From Planococcus circulans (GTDB taxonomy: Bacteria > Bacillota > Bacilli > Bacillales_A > Planococcaceae), in the NCBI RefSeq assembly GCF_020023385.1, contig NZ_JAIQCL010000007.1, forward strand, positions 177,619-241,618: a stretch of 64,000 nt of DNA. Reading direction: 5' to 3'. Shown here piece after piece: positions 34,769 through 45,514 of this stretch. The notes under the pieces are model-generated. The model worked only from the letters and a program-made list of their open reading frames with translations. It searched no databases and had not been told where the DNA came from. The position numbers were made by a program, and so were the translations under genes. Within the stretch, counting starts at the first letter, position 1; each line of letters starts with the position of its first letter.

Positions 34769-35648
34769 GAAAAGTGGATCCGCCCATGAAAGCCCCGACA
34801 GGCTTAAGGCGACTTGGCGAAGCGGCGTGTTTTCAGCCGCACAGCCGAGTTGACTTAAGACCCCGAGGGGCTGGGCGGAGGAGCTGGACAAGGAAAAGCG
34901 GAAGCAGCCGTTTTGCTCCGATAGGCGTAAGAGCGTTTGGCGAAGCGGCGTGTTTTCAGCCGCACAGCCGAGTTGTCTTAAGACCCCGAGGGGCTGGGCG
35001 GAGGAGCTGGACAAGGAAAAGCGGAAGCAGCCGTTTTGCTCCGATAGGCGTAAGAGGGTTTGGCGAAGCGGCGTGTTTTCAGCCGCACAGCCAAGGCAGC
35101 TTACGACCCGAGGATCAGGCTGGTGGAGCTGGACAAGGAAAAGCGGAAGCAGCCGTTTTGCTCCGATAGGCGTAAGAGGGTTTGGCGAAGCGGCGTGTTT
35201 TCAGCCGCACAGCCAAGGCAGCTTACGACCCGAGGATCAGGCTGGTGGAGCTGGACAAGGAAAAGCGGAAGCAGCCGTTTTGCTCCGATAGGCGTAAGAG
35301 GGTTTGGCGAAGCGGCGTGTTTTCAGCCGCACAGCCAAGGCAGCTTACGACCCGAGGATCAGGCTGGTGGAGCTGGACAAGGAAAAGCGGAAGCAGCCGT
35401 TTTGCTCCGATAGGCGTAAGAGGGTTTGGCGAAGCGGCGTGTTTTCAGCCGCACAGCCAAGGCAGCTTACGACCCGAGGATCAGGCTGGTGGAGCTGGAC
35501 AAGGAAAAGCGGAAGCAGCCGTTTTGCTCCGATAGGCGTAAGAGGGTTTGGCGAAGCGGCGTGTTTTCAGCCGCACAGCCAAGGCAGCTTACGACCCGAG
35601 GAGCAGGCTGGTGGAGCTGGACAAGGAAAAGCGGATCCGCCCACGAAA
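34769..35648 (+). repeat. Family A tandem array of seven 122-124 bp units
   Basis: Units start at GAAAAG positions 34769, 34893, 35016, 35138, 35260, 35382 and 35504; a partial eighth start lies at 35626. The units at 35016-35625 are almost identical, while the first two differ. The array begins and ends with the same sequence (GAAAAGYGGATCCGCCCAYG at 34769 and 35626), different from internal unit starts. Each unit folds into the P1-P5 hairpin. Overlapping open frames across it are by-products of the 122-bp period. Confidence 0.95.
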
Positions 35649-35686
35649 TCAAGGTTTGGATAAAGAAAAACTGTATAAAACACGAT

Positions 35687-35733
35687 AAAAGTAAGCGGAA
35701 TCCGTCTTCCAACGGATTTCGCTTACTTTTTTT
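35687..35733 (+). terminator. Strong intrinsic terminator after the repeat array
   Basis: AAAAGTAAGCGGAATCCGT pairs with ACGGATTTCGCTTACTTTT with one mismatch, followed by a T run. It is the first terminator after icmF, so the array is probably transcribed with it. Confidence 0.93.
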
Positions 35734-35757
35734 GGCGAAAAAGCGAGATGGATTTAA

Positions 35758-35877
35758 TTTGTGGGCGTTCAGAAAGATTTATGGGCGCTCAGAGGAATTT
35801 GTGGGCGTTCAAACAGATTTGTGGTCGTTCACGGGAATTTATGGGCGCTCAAAAAAATTTATGGTCGTTCGGCTGAG
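35758..35877. repeat. Degenerate tandem array with exact 20-bp period
   Basis: Six units of 20 bp: TTTGTGGGCGTTC or TTTATGGGCGCTC (twice with GGTC for GGGC) followed by seven variable bases. Unit starts are 35758, 35778, 35798, 35818, 35838 and 35858. Short frames over it are artefacts. Confidence 0.9.
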
Positions 35878-35921
35878 TTAAGACCTAAGAGCCAGATGGA
35901 TGAAAGTACGAAAGAAGGCGA

Positions 35922-35955
35922 AAACCCGTCAAAAGACGGGTTTATCACCTTTTTT
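35922..35955 (+). terminator. Terminator-like hairpin between two 20-bp arrays
   Basis: AAACCCGTC and GACGGGTTT pair around AAAA, followed by ATCACCTTTTTT. Confidence 0.7.
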
Positions 35956-36025
35956 GAGAAGAAAAAGAAAAGAGAGATCTAACTTGCAGGCTGAGACACT
36001 GGATTTTCGTTGATTTTAAGTAGGT

Positions 36026-36105
36026 TATGCACGTTCAGCAGGAAATACGCATGCTCAGAAAAAAATATGCACGCTCAAGAAAAAATACGCACAAACAGCA
36101 GGAAA
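36026..36105. repeat. Second 20-bp tandem array, different core
   Basis: Four 20-bp units start at about 36026, 36046, 36066 and 36086 with cores TATGCACGTTCA, TACGCATGCTCA, TATGCACGCTCA and TACGCACAAACA, separated by A-rich variable tails. The GTTC/GCTC trinucleotide phase matches the array at 35758, suggesting a common origin. Confidence 0.8.
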
Positions 36106-36235
36106 ACGGAAAAGGAAATATGATAAAAAGAAATTAAATCTAGTATCTTATTTATAAAAGAAAATATTTCCAAAAAGTTAACCCGTAACAATCCCTCACT
36201 ATACACGCCAATTCGATATCCCTGCTCTTTTTCTG

Positions 36236-36241
36236 TATAAT
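36236..36241 (+). promoter_or_regulatory. Candidate -10 element of the small membrane gene
   Basis: TATAAT at 36236-36241 with a weak -35 (TTCGAT at 36212), 41 nt before ATG 36282. Confidence 0.4.
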
Positions 36242-36281
36242 AGAAGAATACGCACCGCAGAAACCAAGAAGGATGGATCCT

Positions 36282-36443
36282 ATGCGCAAAGCTATCCACT
36301 ACATAATCATCACAATCTGTGTCATACTGATTTTCTTCCTGTACAATAAAGCTTTGGGATCAATTCCATTTATGATTCTGGCGCTCTATTTGTTTTATTT
36401 TGGATGGAGACAAATAGATCCGAGAAAAAAGAAAACACGGTAG
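36282..36443 (+). CDS. Small two-helix membrane protein, 53 residues
   Basis: ATG 36282 opens a 53-codon frame: MRKAIHYIII start, one hydrophobic stretch to about residue 20, a short polar break (YNKALGS), a second hydrophobic stretch ending near FGWRQ, and a basic tail DPRKKKTR. AAGGATGG lies 6-13 nt upstream and a TATAAT lies at 36236. The positive-inside pattern is consistent with a real membrane peptide. It sits alone just before rpoE. I do not recognise the family. Confidence 0.6.
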   Translation: MRKAIHYIIITICVILIFFLYNKALGSIPFMILALYLFYFGWRQIDPRKKKTR

Positions 36444-36505
36444 CGGAGACTAGGTAGTTTGTATATAATGAATTAAGTTACGAAAGAAGAAGGGACGTGC
36501 ACGGA

Positions 36506-37078
36506 ATGAAAATTCGTGAATTATCTAAAGAAGAACTGATAGAAGAGTCATTCGTTGACTTGACATATGCAATGCTGGAAGAAACACACGAAACAAGAAC
36601 TTACGCAGAATTGGTTGCGGAAATCGAAAAATTGCTGAATTTGTCTAAAGAAGAAATGAAAGATCGTCTTGTGCAGTTCTATACTGACCTGAATATTGAT
36701 GGCCGCTTTTTGATTTTGGGCGAAAACCGCTGGGGCCTTCGCGAATGGTATCCGGTTGAACAGATTGAAGAAGAGTCGGCGCCGACCGTTAAAGCACGCA
36801 AGAAGAAAGCCAAAGTGGCTGACGACGAAGGCTTTGACGATTTGGACGAATTGGCATTGGAAGATGAATTGGAGTTTGAGGACTTCGGTGAAGACGACGA
36901 TGACGATGACGACGAGGACGAAGTGGTTAAATCACCGGTTGAAGTGGAAGTCCTGGATTTCGATGCGGATGACGACGACGAAGAAGACGTCGACGTTCTG
37001 GTTGAAGACCTCGACGGCAACATCATCGATGATGAAGACGACGACGAAGACGACGATGAAGAAGATGACTTGAAGTAA
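36506..37078 (+). CDS. rpoE: RNA polymerase delta subunit
   Basis: Gram-positive RNA polymerase subunit that increases transcript release and promoter selectivity. The 190-residue protein has a folded N-terminal HARE-HTH domain (LSKEELIEESFVDLTYAMLE, FYTDLNIDGRFLILGENRWGLR) and, from about residue 90, a basic patch ARKKKAKV followed by an extremely acidic Asp/Glu tail to the end. This is the standard architecture. ATG 36506 was chosen over an upstream GTG because it gives MKIRELSKEEL. A TATAAT at 36464-36469 may be its -10. The next gene pyrG has its own promoter. Confidence 0.96.
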   Translation: MKIRELSKEELIEESFVDLTYAMLEETHETRTYAELVAEIEKLLNLSKEEMKDRLVQFYTDLNIDGRFLILGENRWGLREWYPVEQIEEESAPTVKARKKKAKVADDEGFDDLDELALEDELEFEDFGEDDDDDDDEDEVVKSPVEVEVLDFDADDDDEEDVDVLVEDLDGNIIDDEDDDEDDDEEDDLK

Positions 37079-37096
37079 TCTGAACATTTTTTCACC

Positions 37097-38835
<1,739 letters not shown>

Positions 38836-38839
38836 ATGG

Positions 38840-38873
38840 CAAAAGCCTTCCCTGAAAATGGGAAGGCTTTTTG
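38840..38873. terminator. Bidirectional terminator between pyrG and ywjG
   Basis: AAAAGCCTTCCC pairs with GGGAAGGCTTTTT. It serves convergent pyrG (+) and ywjG (-). Confidence 0.93.
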
Positions 38874-38880
38874 CATAAAT

Positions 38881-39366
38881 TTATTCATTCAAAAGTTGGT
38901 CAATCTGTTGCTTGACCGCATAATAAAGATAGAGCGCGGCCATGGCGTGTGGAACTAACAGGGGCAAGCCGTCGTCCTGTAACAGGGTGCCTTCGTGGCT
39001 GCTTAAGGGAAGGAAGACGTCAGCCAATTCACTTTCGTCTGAATGGGATGCGACAAACGCGAATGGAATGCCGGCGTCTGCTAACCTCCCGGCAAGTTCA
39101 TCCCCCTCATTATTCGGTGCCAGAATCCAGACGCGGTCGGTACTGGTGACGATGCTTGCCGGCGACCACTCGGCTGCAGCAATCAACGGCACTTCGCTAT
39201 GCAATGCTGCGGCAACCACAGCTTTCATTTCACCAAAGGCTGCGATGAAGATGGTCCCTTCCGCAACGGCGGCCTGTGCCAAAACACCGGCAATGCCGTC
39301 AATGGCAGGCTGCTGATTGGACAGGCGCTCAAACAATCGGGTCAATTGTGCAGTTAATGGATCCAT
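38881..39366 (-). CDS. ywjG: DUF2529 family protein (YwjG)
   Basis: A 161-residue soluble protein with an SIS-domain-like feel: GTIFIAAFGEMKAV, VWILAPNNEGDELAGRL, and a hydrophobic helix PLLVPHAMAALYLYYAVKQ. The DUF2529 assignment relies on this sequence and on its reversed position between pyrG and spo0F, which is the same in B. subtilis. ATG 39366 (MDPLTAQL) is preferred because GAGGTG lies 7 nt upstream; that same GTG could start a three-residue longer form. Function unknown. Confidence 0.8.
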   Translation of the reverse strand: MDPLTAQLTRLFERLSNQQPAIDGIAGVLAQAAVAEGTIFIAAFGEMKAVVAAALHSEVPLIAAAEWSPASIVTSTDRVWILAPNNEGDELAGRLADAGIPFAFVASHSDESELADVFLPLSSHEGTLLQDDGLPLLVPHAMAALYLYYAVKQQIDQLLNE

Positions 39367-39414
39367 AAAACTCACCTCGTGAAAAAAGTATAGCAGATAA
39401 AGGAGTGGTTCTTC

Positions 39415-39774
39415 TTGAAAACCATTTTAATTGTCGATGACCAGCCAGGAATCCGGCTGTTGTTGAAAGAAGTATTCAGCAAAGAAGGATACCACGCGAT
39501 TACAGCGGGAAGCGGAAAAGAAGCACTTGAAAAAGTGCAGGAAGTTTGTCCGGATCTGGTGCTGTTGGATATGAAAATCCCCGGTATGGATGGCATTGAG
39601 ATCCTTAAGCGCTTGAAGAAAAACCAGTCGGCTGTTCATGTCATCATGATGACGGCTTACGGTGAACTTGACCTCATTAAGGAATCCATGAACTGGGGAG
39701 CGGAACGTTATTTCACTAAGCCTTTTGATGTCTTCGAAGTGCGTGACGCCGTTAAGCAGTTATTAGAAGAGTAA
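39415..39774 (+). CDS. spo0F: Spo0F-type response regulator
   Basis: A 119-residue stand-alone receiver domain without an output domain. It has the acidic pocket VDD (Asp8, Asp9), phospho-acceptor Asp52 in VLLDMKIPGMDG, Thr in MMTAYGE and Lys in YFTKPFD. In Bacillus it is the phosphorelay intermediate between KinA-type kinases and Spo0B. The start is TTG 39415 after AAAGGAG. Conserved synteny with fbaA supports the name. If the host is a non-sporulating Planococcus, it must serve another phosphorelay. Confidence 0.9.
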   Translation: MKTILIVDDQPGIRLLLKEVFSKEGYHAITAGSGKEALEKVQEVCPDLVLLDMKIPGMDGIEILKRLKKNQSAVHVIMMTAYGELDLIKESMNWGAERYFTKPFDVFEVRDAVKQLLEE

Positions 39775-39858
39775 ACAACGAAGAAGTAGCGTAAGTACTG
39801 GGTTTTTGATATAGTATAAAGGATATTCGCTTTAAACATTGCTGAGGAGGAATTCTAA

Positions 39859-40716
39859 ATGCCATTGGTTTCAATGAAAGAAATGATGATAAAAGGAAAA
39901 CAAGAAGGATATGCAATCGGTCAATTCAATTTAAACAACTTGGAGTTCACACAAGCTATTCTTCAAGCCGCACAAGAAGAGAATTCTCCCGTCATTTGCG
40001 GAGTTTCTGAAGGTGCAGCCCGTTACATGGGTGGATTTACGACAGTTGTTAATATTGTCAAAGGATTGATGCATGATTATAAAATTACCGTTCCCGTGGC
40101 GATTCATTTGGATCACGGTTCAAGCTTTGAAAAATGTAAGGAAGCGATTGATGCTGGATTCACTTCAGTTATGATCGACGCCTCCCATCATCCTTTTGAA
40201 GAAAACATTGAAATCACGAAACAAGTCGTAGAATATGCACGGAAGCACAATGTTTCCGTTGAAGCGGAATTAGGAACTGTCGGTGGACAGGAAGATGACA
40301 TCATTGCAGATGGCGTGATTTATGCAGATCCTCAGGAATGCAAACAGATGGTTGAACAAACCGGAATCGATTGCCTGGCCCCTGCTCTAGGTTCGGTCCA
40401 CGGTCCTTATAAAGGAGAACCGAATTTAGGCTTCGAAGAAATGGAAGAAATTTCTCAGCAGTGTGACGTGCCGCTTGTATTGCACGGCGGAACAGGCATT
40501 CCTTTAAAGGATATTCAACGTTCTGTTTCACTTGGCACATCGAAAATCAATGTCAACACGGAAAGCCAGATTACATCGGCTCAAGCAGTCCGCGACAAAT
40601 TGAACAGCGATCCGGATGTCTATGATCCCCGCAAATACCTGGGACCAGCCCGCGACGCAATCAAAAAGACGGTAATCGGCAAAATGCGTGAATTTGGAAG
40701 TTCAGGAAAAGCATAA
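39859..40716 (+). CDS. fbaA: Class II fructose-1,6-bisphosphate aldolase
   Basis: Zn-dependent glycolytic aldolase. The 285-residue protein shows the class II signature [20 protein letters not shown] (Asp and His metal site), [40 protein letters not shown] and [14 protein letters not shown], with [12 protein letters not shown] for phosphate binding. ATG 39859 follows GAGGAGGAAT. It is followed by a weak terminator and tal. Confidence 0.97.
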   Translation: MPLVSMKEMMIKGKQEGYAIGQFNLNNLEFTQAILQAAQEENSPVICGVSEGAARYMGGFTTVVNIVKGLMHDYKITVPVAIHLDHGSSFEKCKEAIDAGFTSVMIDASHHPFEENIEITKQVVEYARKHNVSVEAELGTVGGQEDDIIADGVIYADPQECKQMVEQTGIDCLAPALGSVHGPYKGEPNLGFEEMEEISQQCDVPLVLHGGTGIPLKDIQRSVSLGTSKINVNTESQITSAQAVRDKLNSDPDVYDPRKYLGPARDAIKKTVIGKMREFGSSGKA

Positions 40717-40734
40717 TAAGAGACAAAAAAAGAT

Positions 40735-40769
40735 GGGAGAGAAGTGTCCACAAGGCGCCTTCTCTTTTT
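40735..40769 (+). terminator. Hairpin with T run between fbaA and tal
   Basis: AGAGAAG (40738-40744) pairs with CTTCTCT (40759-40765), then TTTTC. It is an intrinsic terminator or attenuator just upstream of the tal ribosome binding site. Confidence 0.65.
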
Positions 40770-40794
40770 CCCGTCATACTGGAGGAAAAAAACC

Positions 40795-41457
40795 ATGAAA
40801 TTTTTCATCGACACAGCAAACTTTGACGAAATTAAAGAAGCACATGCCTGGGGTATCCTATCGGGTGTTACAACCAACCCATCATTGGTTGCAAAAGAAA
40901 AGAATGTTTCATTCCATGACCGCCTGAAAGAAATCGCTGCACTTGTTGACGGTTCAATCAGTGGCGAAGTCATCTCACTTGATGCAGAAGGCATGATTAA
41001 AGAAGGCCGTGAACTTGCAGACCTTGCTCCGAATATTACGGTTAAATTGCCGATGACTCCAGACGGTTTGAAAGCTTGCTCGGTTCTTGCTTCAGAAGGC
41101 AAAAAAGTCAATGTCACATTGATTTTCAGTGCCAACCAAGCATTGCTTGCAGCACGTGCAGGGGCGTCTTACGTATCACCGTTCCTTGGACGCCTTGACG
41201 ATATCGGACATAACGGAATGGACTTGATCGCAACAATCGCAGAGATTTTCGCCATCCATGACATTTCTTCAGAAATCATCGCTGCTTCAATCCGTCACCC
41301 GCAGCACGTTACAGAAGCTGCTTTGAATGGTGCACATATTGCCACTATGCCGATTAAAGTTATGCACCAGATGTTTAAACACCCGCTGACAGATCAAGGA
41401 ATCGAAGCATTCCTGGCTGACTGGGAAAAACGTTCAGTGGAAGACGGCGTAAAATAA
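40795..41457 (+). CDS. tal: Transaldolase (YwjH/TalB-3 type)
   Basis: A 220-residue small transaldolase of the fructose-6-phosphate aldolase-like subfamily. [16 protein letters not shown] at the N-terminus, [12 protein letters not shown], and the Schiff-base lysine region in [20 protein letters not shown] are clear. It links the pentose phosphate pathway to glycolysis, next to fbaA and near glpX and rpiB. ATG 40795 follows GGAGGAAAAAAACC. Whether it is a true transaldolase or an aldolase cannot be told without the active-site context; B. subtilis YwjH is a transaldolase. Confidence 0.93.
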   Translation: MKFFIDTANFDEIKEAHAWGILSGVTTNPSLVAKEKNVSFHDRLKEIAALVDGSISGEVISLDAEGMIKEGRELADLAPNITVKLPMTPDGLKACSVLASEGKKVNVTLIFSANQALLAARAGASYVSPFLGRLDDIGHNGMDLIATIAEIFAIHDISSEIIAASIRHPQHVTEAALNGAHIATMPIKVMHQMFKHPLTDQGIEAFLADWEKRSVEDGVK

Positions 41458-41541
41458 AGAGAACAGTGGATTTCCCCGTTTGAAAAGCGGGATAGACTAA
41501 AATTGTGATCGGCATCTAGTCCAAAGGCCGAAGCAATGGAA

Positions 41542-41571
41542 CTTTTCGGACGAAACGAACTGTCCGAAAAG
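41542..41571 (+). other. Perfect 10-bp hairpin in the murA leader
   Basis: CTTTTCGGAC pairs exactly with GTCCGAAAAG around a 10-nt loop and ends about 9 nt before the murA ribosome binding site. There is no T run, so it is not a terminator. A translational or mRNA-stability element is possible. Confidence 0.6.
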
Positions 41572-41590
41572 GAGAAAAAGGAGAAATTTA

Positions 41591-42889
41591 ATGGATGTTT
41601 ATAAAATAAAGGGCGGCAAACGCCTTTCCGGAACAATTAAAGTCAATGGCGCTAAAAATAGTGCAGTAGCCTTGATTCCTGCATCGATTTTGGCGAATTC
41701 GCCAGTAACGATTGAGGGATTGCCGGGAATTTCCGACGCTTGGACACTGAAGAGTATTTTGGAAGAAATCGGCGGAGAAGTAACATTCGAAGACGGAACG
41801 ATGAATATCGATCCGACAAAAATGATTGATATGCCTTTGCCGAACGGCAATGTGAAAAAGCTTCGTGCCTCCTACTACATGATGGGTGCGATGCTGGGCC
41901 GCTTCAAGCATGCAGCAATCGGCTTGCCGGGCGGCTGTTTCTTAGGCCCCCGTCCAATCGATCAGCACATCAAAGGCTTTGAAGCGTTAGGCGCAAAAGT
42001 GACGAACGAACATGGCGCCATTTATTTGCGTGCAGATGAACTTCGTGGAGCTAAAATTTACCTGGATGTTGTCAGTGTCGGCGCAACAATAAACATTATG
42101 CTCGCAGCTGTAATGGCTAAAGGGCAGACGACGATTGAAAATGCGGCAAAAGAACCGGAAATTATTGATGTAGCGACTTTATTGACCAATATGGGCGCGA
42201 AAATCAAAGGAGCCGGAACAAATGTCATCCGTATCGATGGCGTGGAAGAATTGCACGGCACCAATCATACGATCATTCCTGACCGCATCGAAGCCGGAAC
42301 TTTCATGATTATGGCTGCTGCTATAGGGGATGGCGTCACGATCGATAACGTGATTCCTTTCCATATGGAAGCATTGACTGCCAAATTGCGTGAAATGGGC
42401 GTTGATGTTCAGGAAGGCGAAGAATCGATTTATATTCCAAAATCCGTTGATTTGCATGCAATCGATGTAAAAACCCTGGTCTATCCAGGCTTTGCGACAG
42501 ATCTTCAACAGCCGTTCTCTGTGCTGATGACTCAGGCCCAAGGAGCTTCGATGATTACAGATACCATCTACTCGGCACGCTTCAAGCATATCGACGAACT
42601 TCGCCGGATGAATGCGAGCGGGCGGGTGGAAGGAAGAGCGGCGATTATTACCGGTCCGACTCCGCTGACATCGGCAACTGTCGTTGCATCCGACTTGCGG
42701 GCAGGAGCGGCATTGGTCATTGCAGGATTATTGGCGGAAGGCGAAACGGAAATCCGTGAAATCTATCATATTGAACGGGGCTATTCGTCCATCATCGAAA
42801 AACTGCAGGGCCTCGGCGCTGATATCCGGAGAGAGACCATCGATCCGGTGGCAAGCATGAAGTCCGACCTTAGCCAAGACGCGAATTGA
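41591..42889 (+). CDS. murA: UDP-N-acetylglucosamine 1-carboxyvinyltransferase
   Basis: First committed step of peptidoglycan synthesis: enolpyruvyl transfer from PEP to UDP-GlcNAc. The 432-residue protein has [18 protein letters not shown] at the N-terminus, the loop with the PEP-binding, fosfomycin-target cysteine in [16 protein letters not shown], and [16 protein letters not shown]. Location between tal and glpX identifies it as the second MurA of Firmicutes (MurZ/MurAB), so a MurAA copy is expected near the atp operon end or elsewhere. The start follows AAAAAGGAG. Confidence 0.96.
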   Translation: MDVYKIKGGKRLSGTIKVNGAKNSAVALIPASILANSPVTIEGLPGISDAWTLKSILEEIGGEVTFEDGTMNIDPTKMIDMPLPNGNVKKLRASYYMMGAMLGRFKHAAIGLPGGCFLGPRPIDQHIKGFEALGAKVTNEHGAIYLRADELRGAKIYLDVVSVGATINIMLAAVMAKGQTTIENAAKEPEIIDVATLLTNMGAKIKGAGTNVIRIDGVEELHGTNHTIIPDRIEAGTFMIMAAAIGDGVTIDNVIPFHMEALTAKLREMGVDVQEGEESIYIPKSVDLHAIDVKTLVYPGFATDLQQPFSVLMTQAQGASMITDTIYSARFKHIDELRRMNASGRVEGRAAIITGPTPLTSATVVASDLRAGAALVIAGLLAEGETEIREIYHIERGYSSIIEKLQGLGADIRRETIDPVASMKSDLSQDAN

Positions 42890-42964
42890 CTCTCTTTTAG
42901 CGTAAAAATATGTGCTACAATAATGAAGACATAGCGTTATAGCTGAACGGGAGGAACTGATAGT

Positions 42965-43930
42965 ATGGAACGAAGTCTATCGATGGAATTAGTGCGTATC
43001 ACTGAAGCGGCAGCAATTGCTGCTTCAAAATGGATGGGCCGCGGCATGAAGATTGAAGCGGATGATGCAGCGACCACTGCAATGAGAACGGTATTTGATA
43101 CCATTCCGATGCGTGGTGTTGTCGTCATCGGTGAAGGTGAGATGGATGAAGCTCCTATGCTGTATATCGGTGAAGAACTGGGGACTGGCAATGGTCCGGA
43201 AGTGGACGTTGCAGTAGATCCTTTAGAAGGAACAAATATTGTCGCTGCAGGCGGCTGGAATGCTTTGGCAGTTTTGGCGATTGCAGATCGCGGCAACCTT
43301 CTGAATGCTCCTGATATGTATATGGAGAAAATAGCGGTTGGGCCGGAATCAGTGGGCAAAATCGACATCAACGCGCCAGTCATCGACAACCTTCGTGCAG
43401 TGGCGAAAGCCAAGAACAAGAACATCGAAGACGTCGTGGCCACCATTATGAACCGTCCTCGCCACCAGGAGATCATTGATCAGATCCGTGCAGCGGGAGC
43501 CCGCATCAAATTGATTGATGACGGCGATGTTGCCGGTGCAATCAATACTGCATTCGATCAAACTGGTGTCGACATCCTATTCGGAACTGGTGGAGCACCC
43601 GAGGGTGTCATCGCTGCAGTCGGCTTAAAATGCCTGGGCGGCGAGATCCAGGGGAAACTGGTTCCACAGAACGAAGAAGAAGCGCAGCGCTGCATCGATA
43701 TGGGCCTTGACGTAAGTAAAGTCCTGATGATGGATGACCTAGTCAAAGGCGATGATGCCATTTTTGCGGCAACAGGCGTCACAGACGGCGAACTATTAAA
43801 AGGCGTCCAGCTGAAAGGCGGTTTCGCCGAAAGCCATACATTGGTCATGCGTGCGAAATCCGGAACCATCCGCTTTATCGAAGGGCGTCACAGCCTGCAG
43901 AAAAAGCCGAATCTTGTAATGAACGATTAA
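42965..43930 (+). CDS. glpX: Class II fructose-1,6-bisphosphatase
   Basis: Gluconeogenic enzyme converting fructose-1,6-bisphosphate to fructose-6-phosphate. The 321-residue protein carries the GlpX metal-site motifs [19 protein letters not shown] and [12 protein letters not shown], then [22 protein letters not shown] (here [15 protein letters not shown]). ATG 42965 follows GGGAGGAAC. In B. subtilis this position holds ywjI, a glpX homologue. Together with fbaA and tal it groups C3-C6 sugar phosphate conversions. Confidence 0.95.
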   Translation: MERSLSMELVRITEAAAIAASKWMGRGMKIEADDAATTAMRTVFDTIPMRGVVVIGEGEMDEAPMLYIGEELGTGNGPEVDVAVDPLEGTNIVAAGGWNALAVLAIADRGNLLNAPDMYMEKIAVGPESVGKIDINAPVIDNLRAVAKAKNKNIEDVVATIMNRPRHQEIIDQIRAAGARIKLIDDGDVAGAINTAFDQTGVDILFGTGGAPEGVIAAVGLKCLGGEIQGKLVPQNEEEAQRCIDMGLDVSKVLMMDDLVKGDDAIFAATGVTDGELLKGVQLKGGFAESHTLVMRAKSGTIRFIEGRHSLQKKPNLVMND

Positions 43931-43948
43931 CGATCCTACTTCATAAAA

Positions 43949-43981
43949 TGAGTCCGGCAACTTGCCGGACTTCTTCTTTAC
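43949..43981 (+). terminator. Intrinsic terminator after glpX
   Basis: AGTCCGGCAA pairs with TTGCCGGACT over a 1-2 nt turn, followed by TCTTCTTT. Confidence 0.8.
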
Positions 43982-44134
43982 GATCTTCTCAATCATTCAC
44001 TGCTGATCCTCAAATCTTATAAGTTGAATCAAAAAATTTTTTTTGCATATCGCTTAGCCCGAGTCCGCGAAAATTTATTGCATTCATTCAACTTATCTAC
44101 AAAAAATAATACGAATAAGAGTGGTGTCCGATAC

Positions 44135-45418
44135 ATGGCAACGATAACGATCTCCGCATTGGAGAACATGACATTAAAAGAACTTTATAATTTAGCAAAA
44201 GAATACAAACTGAGCAATTACAGCAAGCTGACCAAAAAGGAACTGATTTTTGCGATTTTGAAAACACGTGCGGAACAGGAAGGTTTCTTCTTTATGGAAG
44301 GTGTTTTGGAGATTATTCAATCGGAGGGTTTTGGTTTCCTGCGTCCGATCAACTATTCACCGAGTTCACAGGACATCTATATCTCCGCTTCCCAAATCCG
44401 CCGTTTTGATTTGAGAAATGGCGATAAAGTATCCGGGAAAGTGCGTCCGCCGAAAGAAAACGAACGTTATTTCGGCTTGCTTCAAGTGGAAGCGGTAAAC
44501 GGCGAAGATCCGGAAGTGGCAAAAGAACGCGTCCATTTCCCAGGGCTGACGCCGCTTTATCCAGACCGCCATATCCGCCTGGAAACGACACCTGCGCATT
44601 TATCGACGCGCATTATGGATTTGGTTGCGCCTGTCGGATTTGGCCAGCGCGGTTTGATCGTGGCACCGCCGAAAGCAGGGAAAACGATGCTGCTGAAAGA
44701 AATCGCCAATTCGATTACGACCAATCATCCGGAAGCGGAATTGATTGTGCTGTTGATTGATGAGCGTCCGGAAGAAGTGACGGATATCGAGCGTTCCGTG
44801 GATGCCGATGTCGTGTCGTCAACTTTCGATGAAGTGCCTGAAAATCATGTTAAGGTTGCTGAATTGGTTCTTGAACGCGCGATGCGCCTTGTTGAACACA
44901 AACGTGATGTTGTCATTTTGATGGATTCCATCACGCGTCTGGCACGAGCATATAATTTGGTTATTCCGCCAAGTGGCCGTACACTATCTGGAGGGATAGA
45001 CCCAGCAGCTTTCCACCGGCCGAAACGCTTTTTCGGAGCTGCCCGCAATATCGAAGAAGGCGGCAGTTTGACTATTTTAGCGACAGCTTTAGTAGAGACC
45101 GGATCACGTATGGATGAAGTCATTTACGAGGAATTTAAAGGGACAGGCAATATGGAATTGCATCTTGACCGTTCTTTGGCTGAGCGCCGTATTTTCCCTG
45201 CACTTGATATTCGCCGTTCCGGAACACGCAAAGAGGAATTGCTGATCGAACCGAAGCAGCTTGAAAAGCTTTGGTCCATCCGGAAAACCTTCTCGGATTC
45301 ACATGACTTCGGCGAACGTTTCCTGAAAAAAATGAACCAAACGGATACCAATGAAGAATTCTTTGAACAATTGGCTACGGAAATGAAGACCCACCGAAGC
45401 AATAAGAAGATGATTTAA
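44135..45418 (+). CDS. rho: Transcription termination factor Rho
   Basis: Hexameric RNA-dependent ATPase helicase. The 427-residue protein has the Rho N-terminal domain ([20 protein letters not shown]), the cold-shock-like RNA-binding domain ([18 protein letters not shown]), Walker [16 protein letters not shown], Walker [17 protein letters not shown], the Q-loop [11 protein letters not shown] and R-loop. ATG 44135 gives [12 protein letters not shown] and exactly the B. subtilis length; an upstream in-frame start adds an AT-rich leader translation and is rejected. The preceding 150-bp leader is candidate autoregulation space. Confidence 0.96.
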   Translation: MATITISALENMTLKELYNLAKEYKLSNYSKLTKKELIFAILKTRAEQEGFFFMEGVLEIIQSEGFGFLRPINYSPSSQDIYISASQIRRFDLRNGDKVSGKVRPPKENERYFGLLQVEAVNGEDPEVAKERVHFPGLTPLYPDRHIRLETTPAHLSTRIMDLVAPVGFGQRGLIVAPPKAGKTMLLKEIANSITTNHPEAELIVLLIDERPEEVTDIERSVDADVVSSTFDEVPENHVKVAELVLERAMRLVEHKRDVVILMDSITRLARAYNLVIPPSGRTLSGGIDPAAFHRPKRFFGAARNIEEGGSLTILATALVETGSRMDEVIYEEFKGTGNMELHLDRSLAERRIFPALDIRRSGTRKEELLIEPKQLEKLWSIRKTFSDSHDFGERFLKKMNQTDTNEEFFEQLATEMKTHRSNKKMI

Positions 45419-45422
45419 TTGC

Positions 45423-45451
45423 TTGCAAATGGTACGGGGATTTGTTATGAT
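45423..45451 (+). promoter_or_regulatory. Sigma-A promoter of rpmE
   Basis: TTGCAA (45423-45428), 17-nt spacer, TATGAT (45446-45451), immediately after the rho stop. Confidence 0.7.
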
Positions 45452-45474
45452 TATGAGAGTGAATCAAAGCAAAG

Positions 45475-45514
45475 CTATTGCATATACGGTCTGAAGAACC
45501 GTGTAAGGCAATAG
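45475..45514 (+). ncRNA. Candidate ribosomal protein L31 leader RNA
   Basis: Within the rpmE 5' leader, CTATTGC (45475-45481) pairs with GCAATAG (45508-45514), and an inner ACGGT (45486-45490) pairs with ACCGT (45498-45502). This two-stem element fits the idea of an autoregulatory L31 leader, known as a predicted class in Firmicutes. I cannot verify the consensus here. Confidence 0.55.

Noticed and set aside
34765..35881. Several overlapping frames of 113-151 codons with repeated protein sequence across the 34.8-35.9 kb arrays
   Set aside because: They recur every 122 bp in rotating frames, have no ribosome binding sites and follow the period of the non-coding repeat.
36679..37095. Serine-rich 138-codon frame antisense to rpoE
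   Set aside because: Mirror of the Asp/Glu codon run (GAC/GAT/GAA) in the delta subunit tail.
38942..39316. A 124-codon plus-strand frame opposite ywjG
   Set aside because: The minus-strand gene has a good ribosome binding site, family pattern and conserved reversed position.
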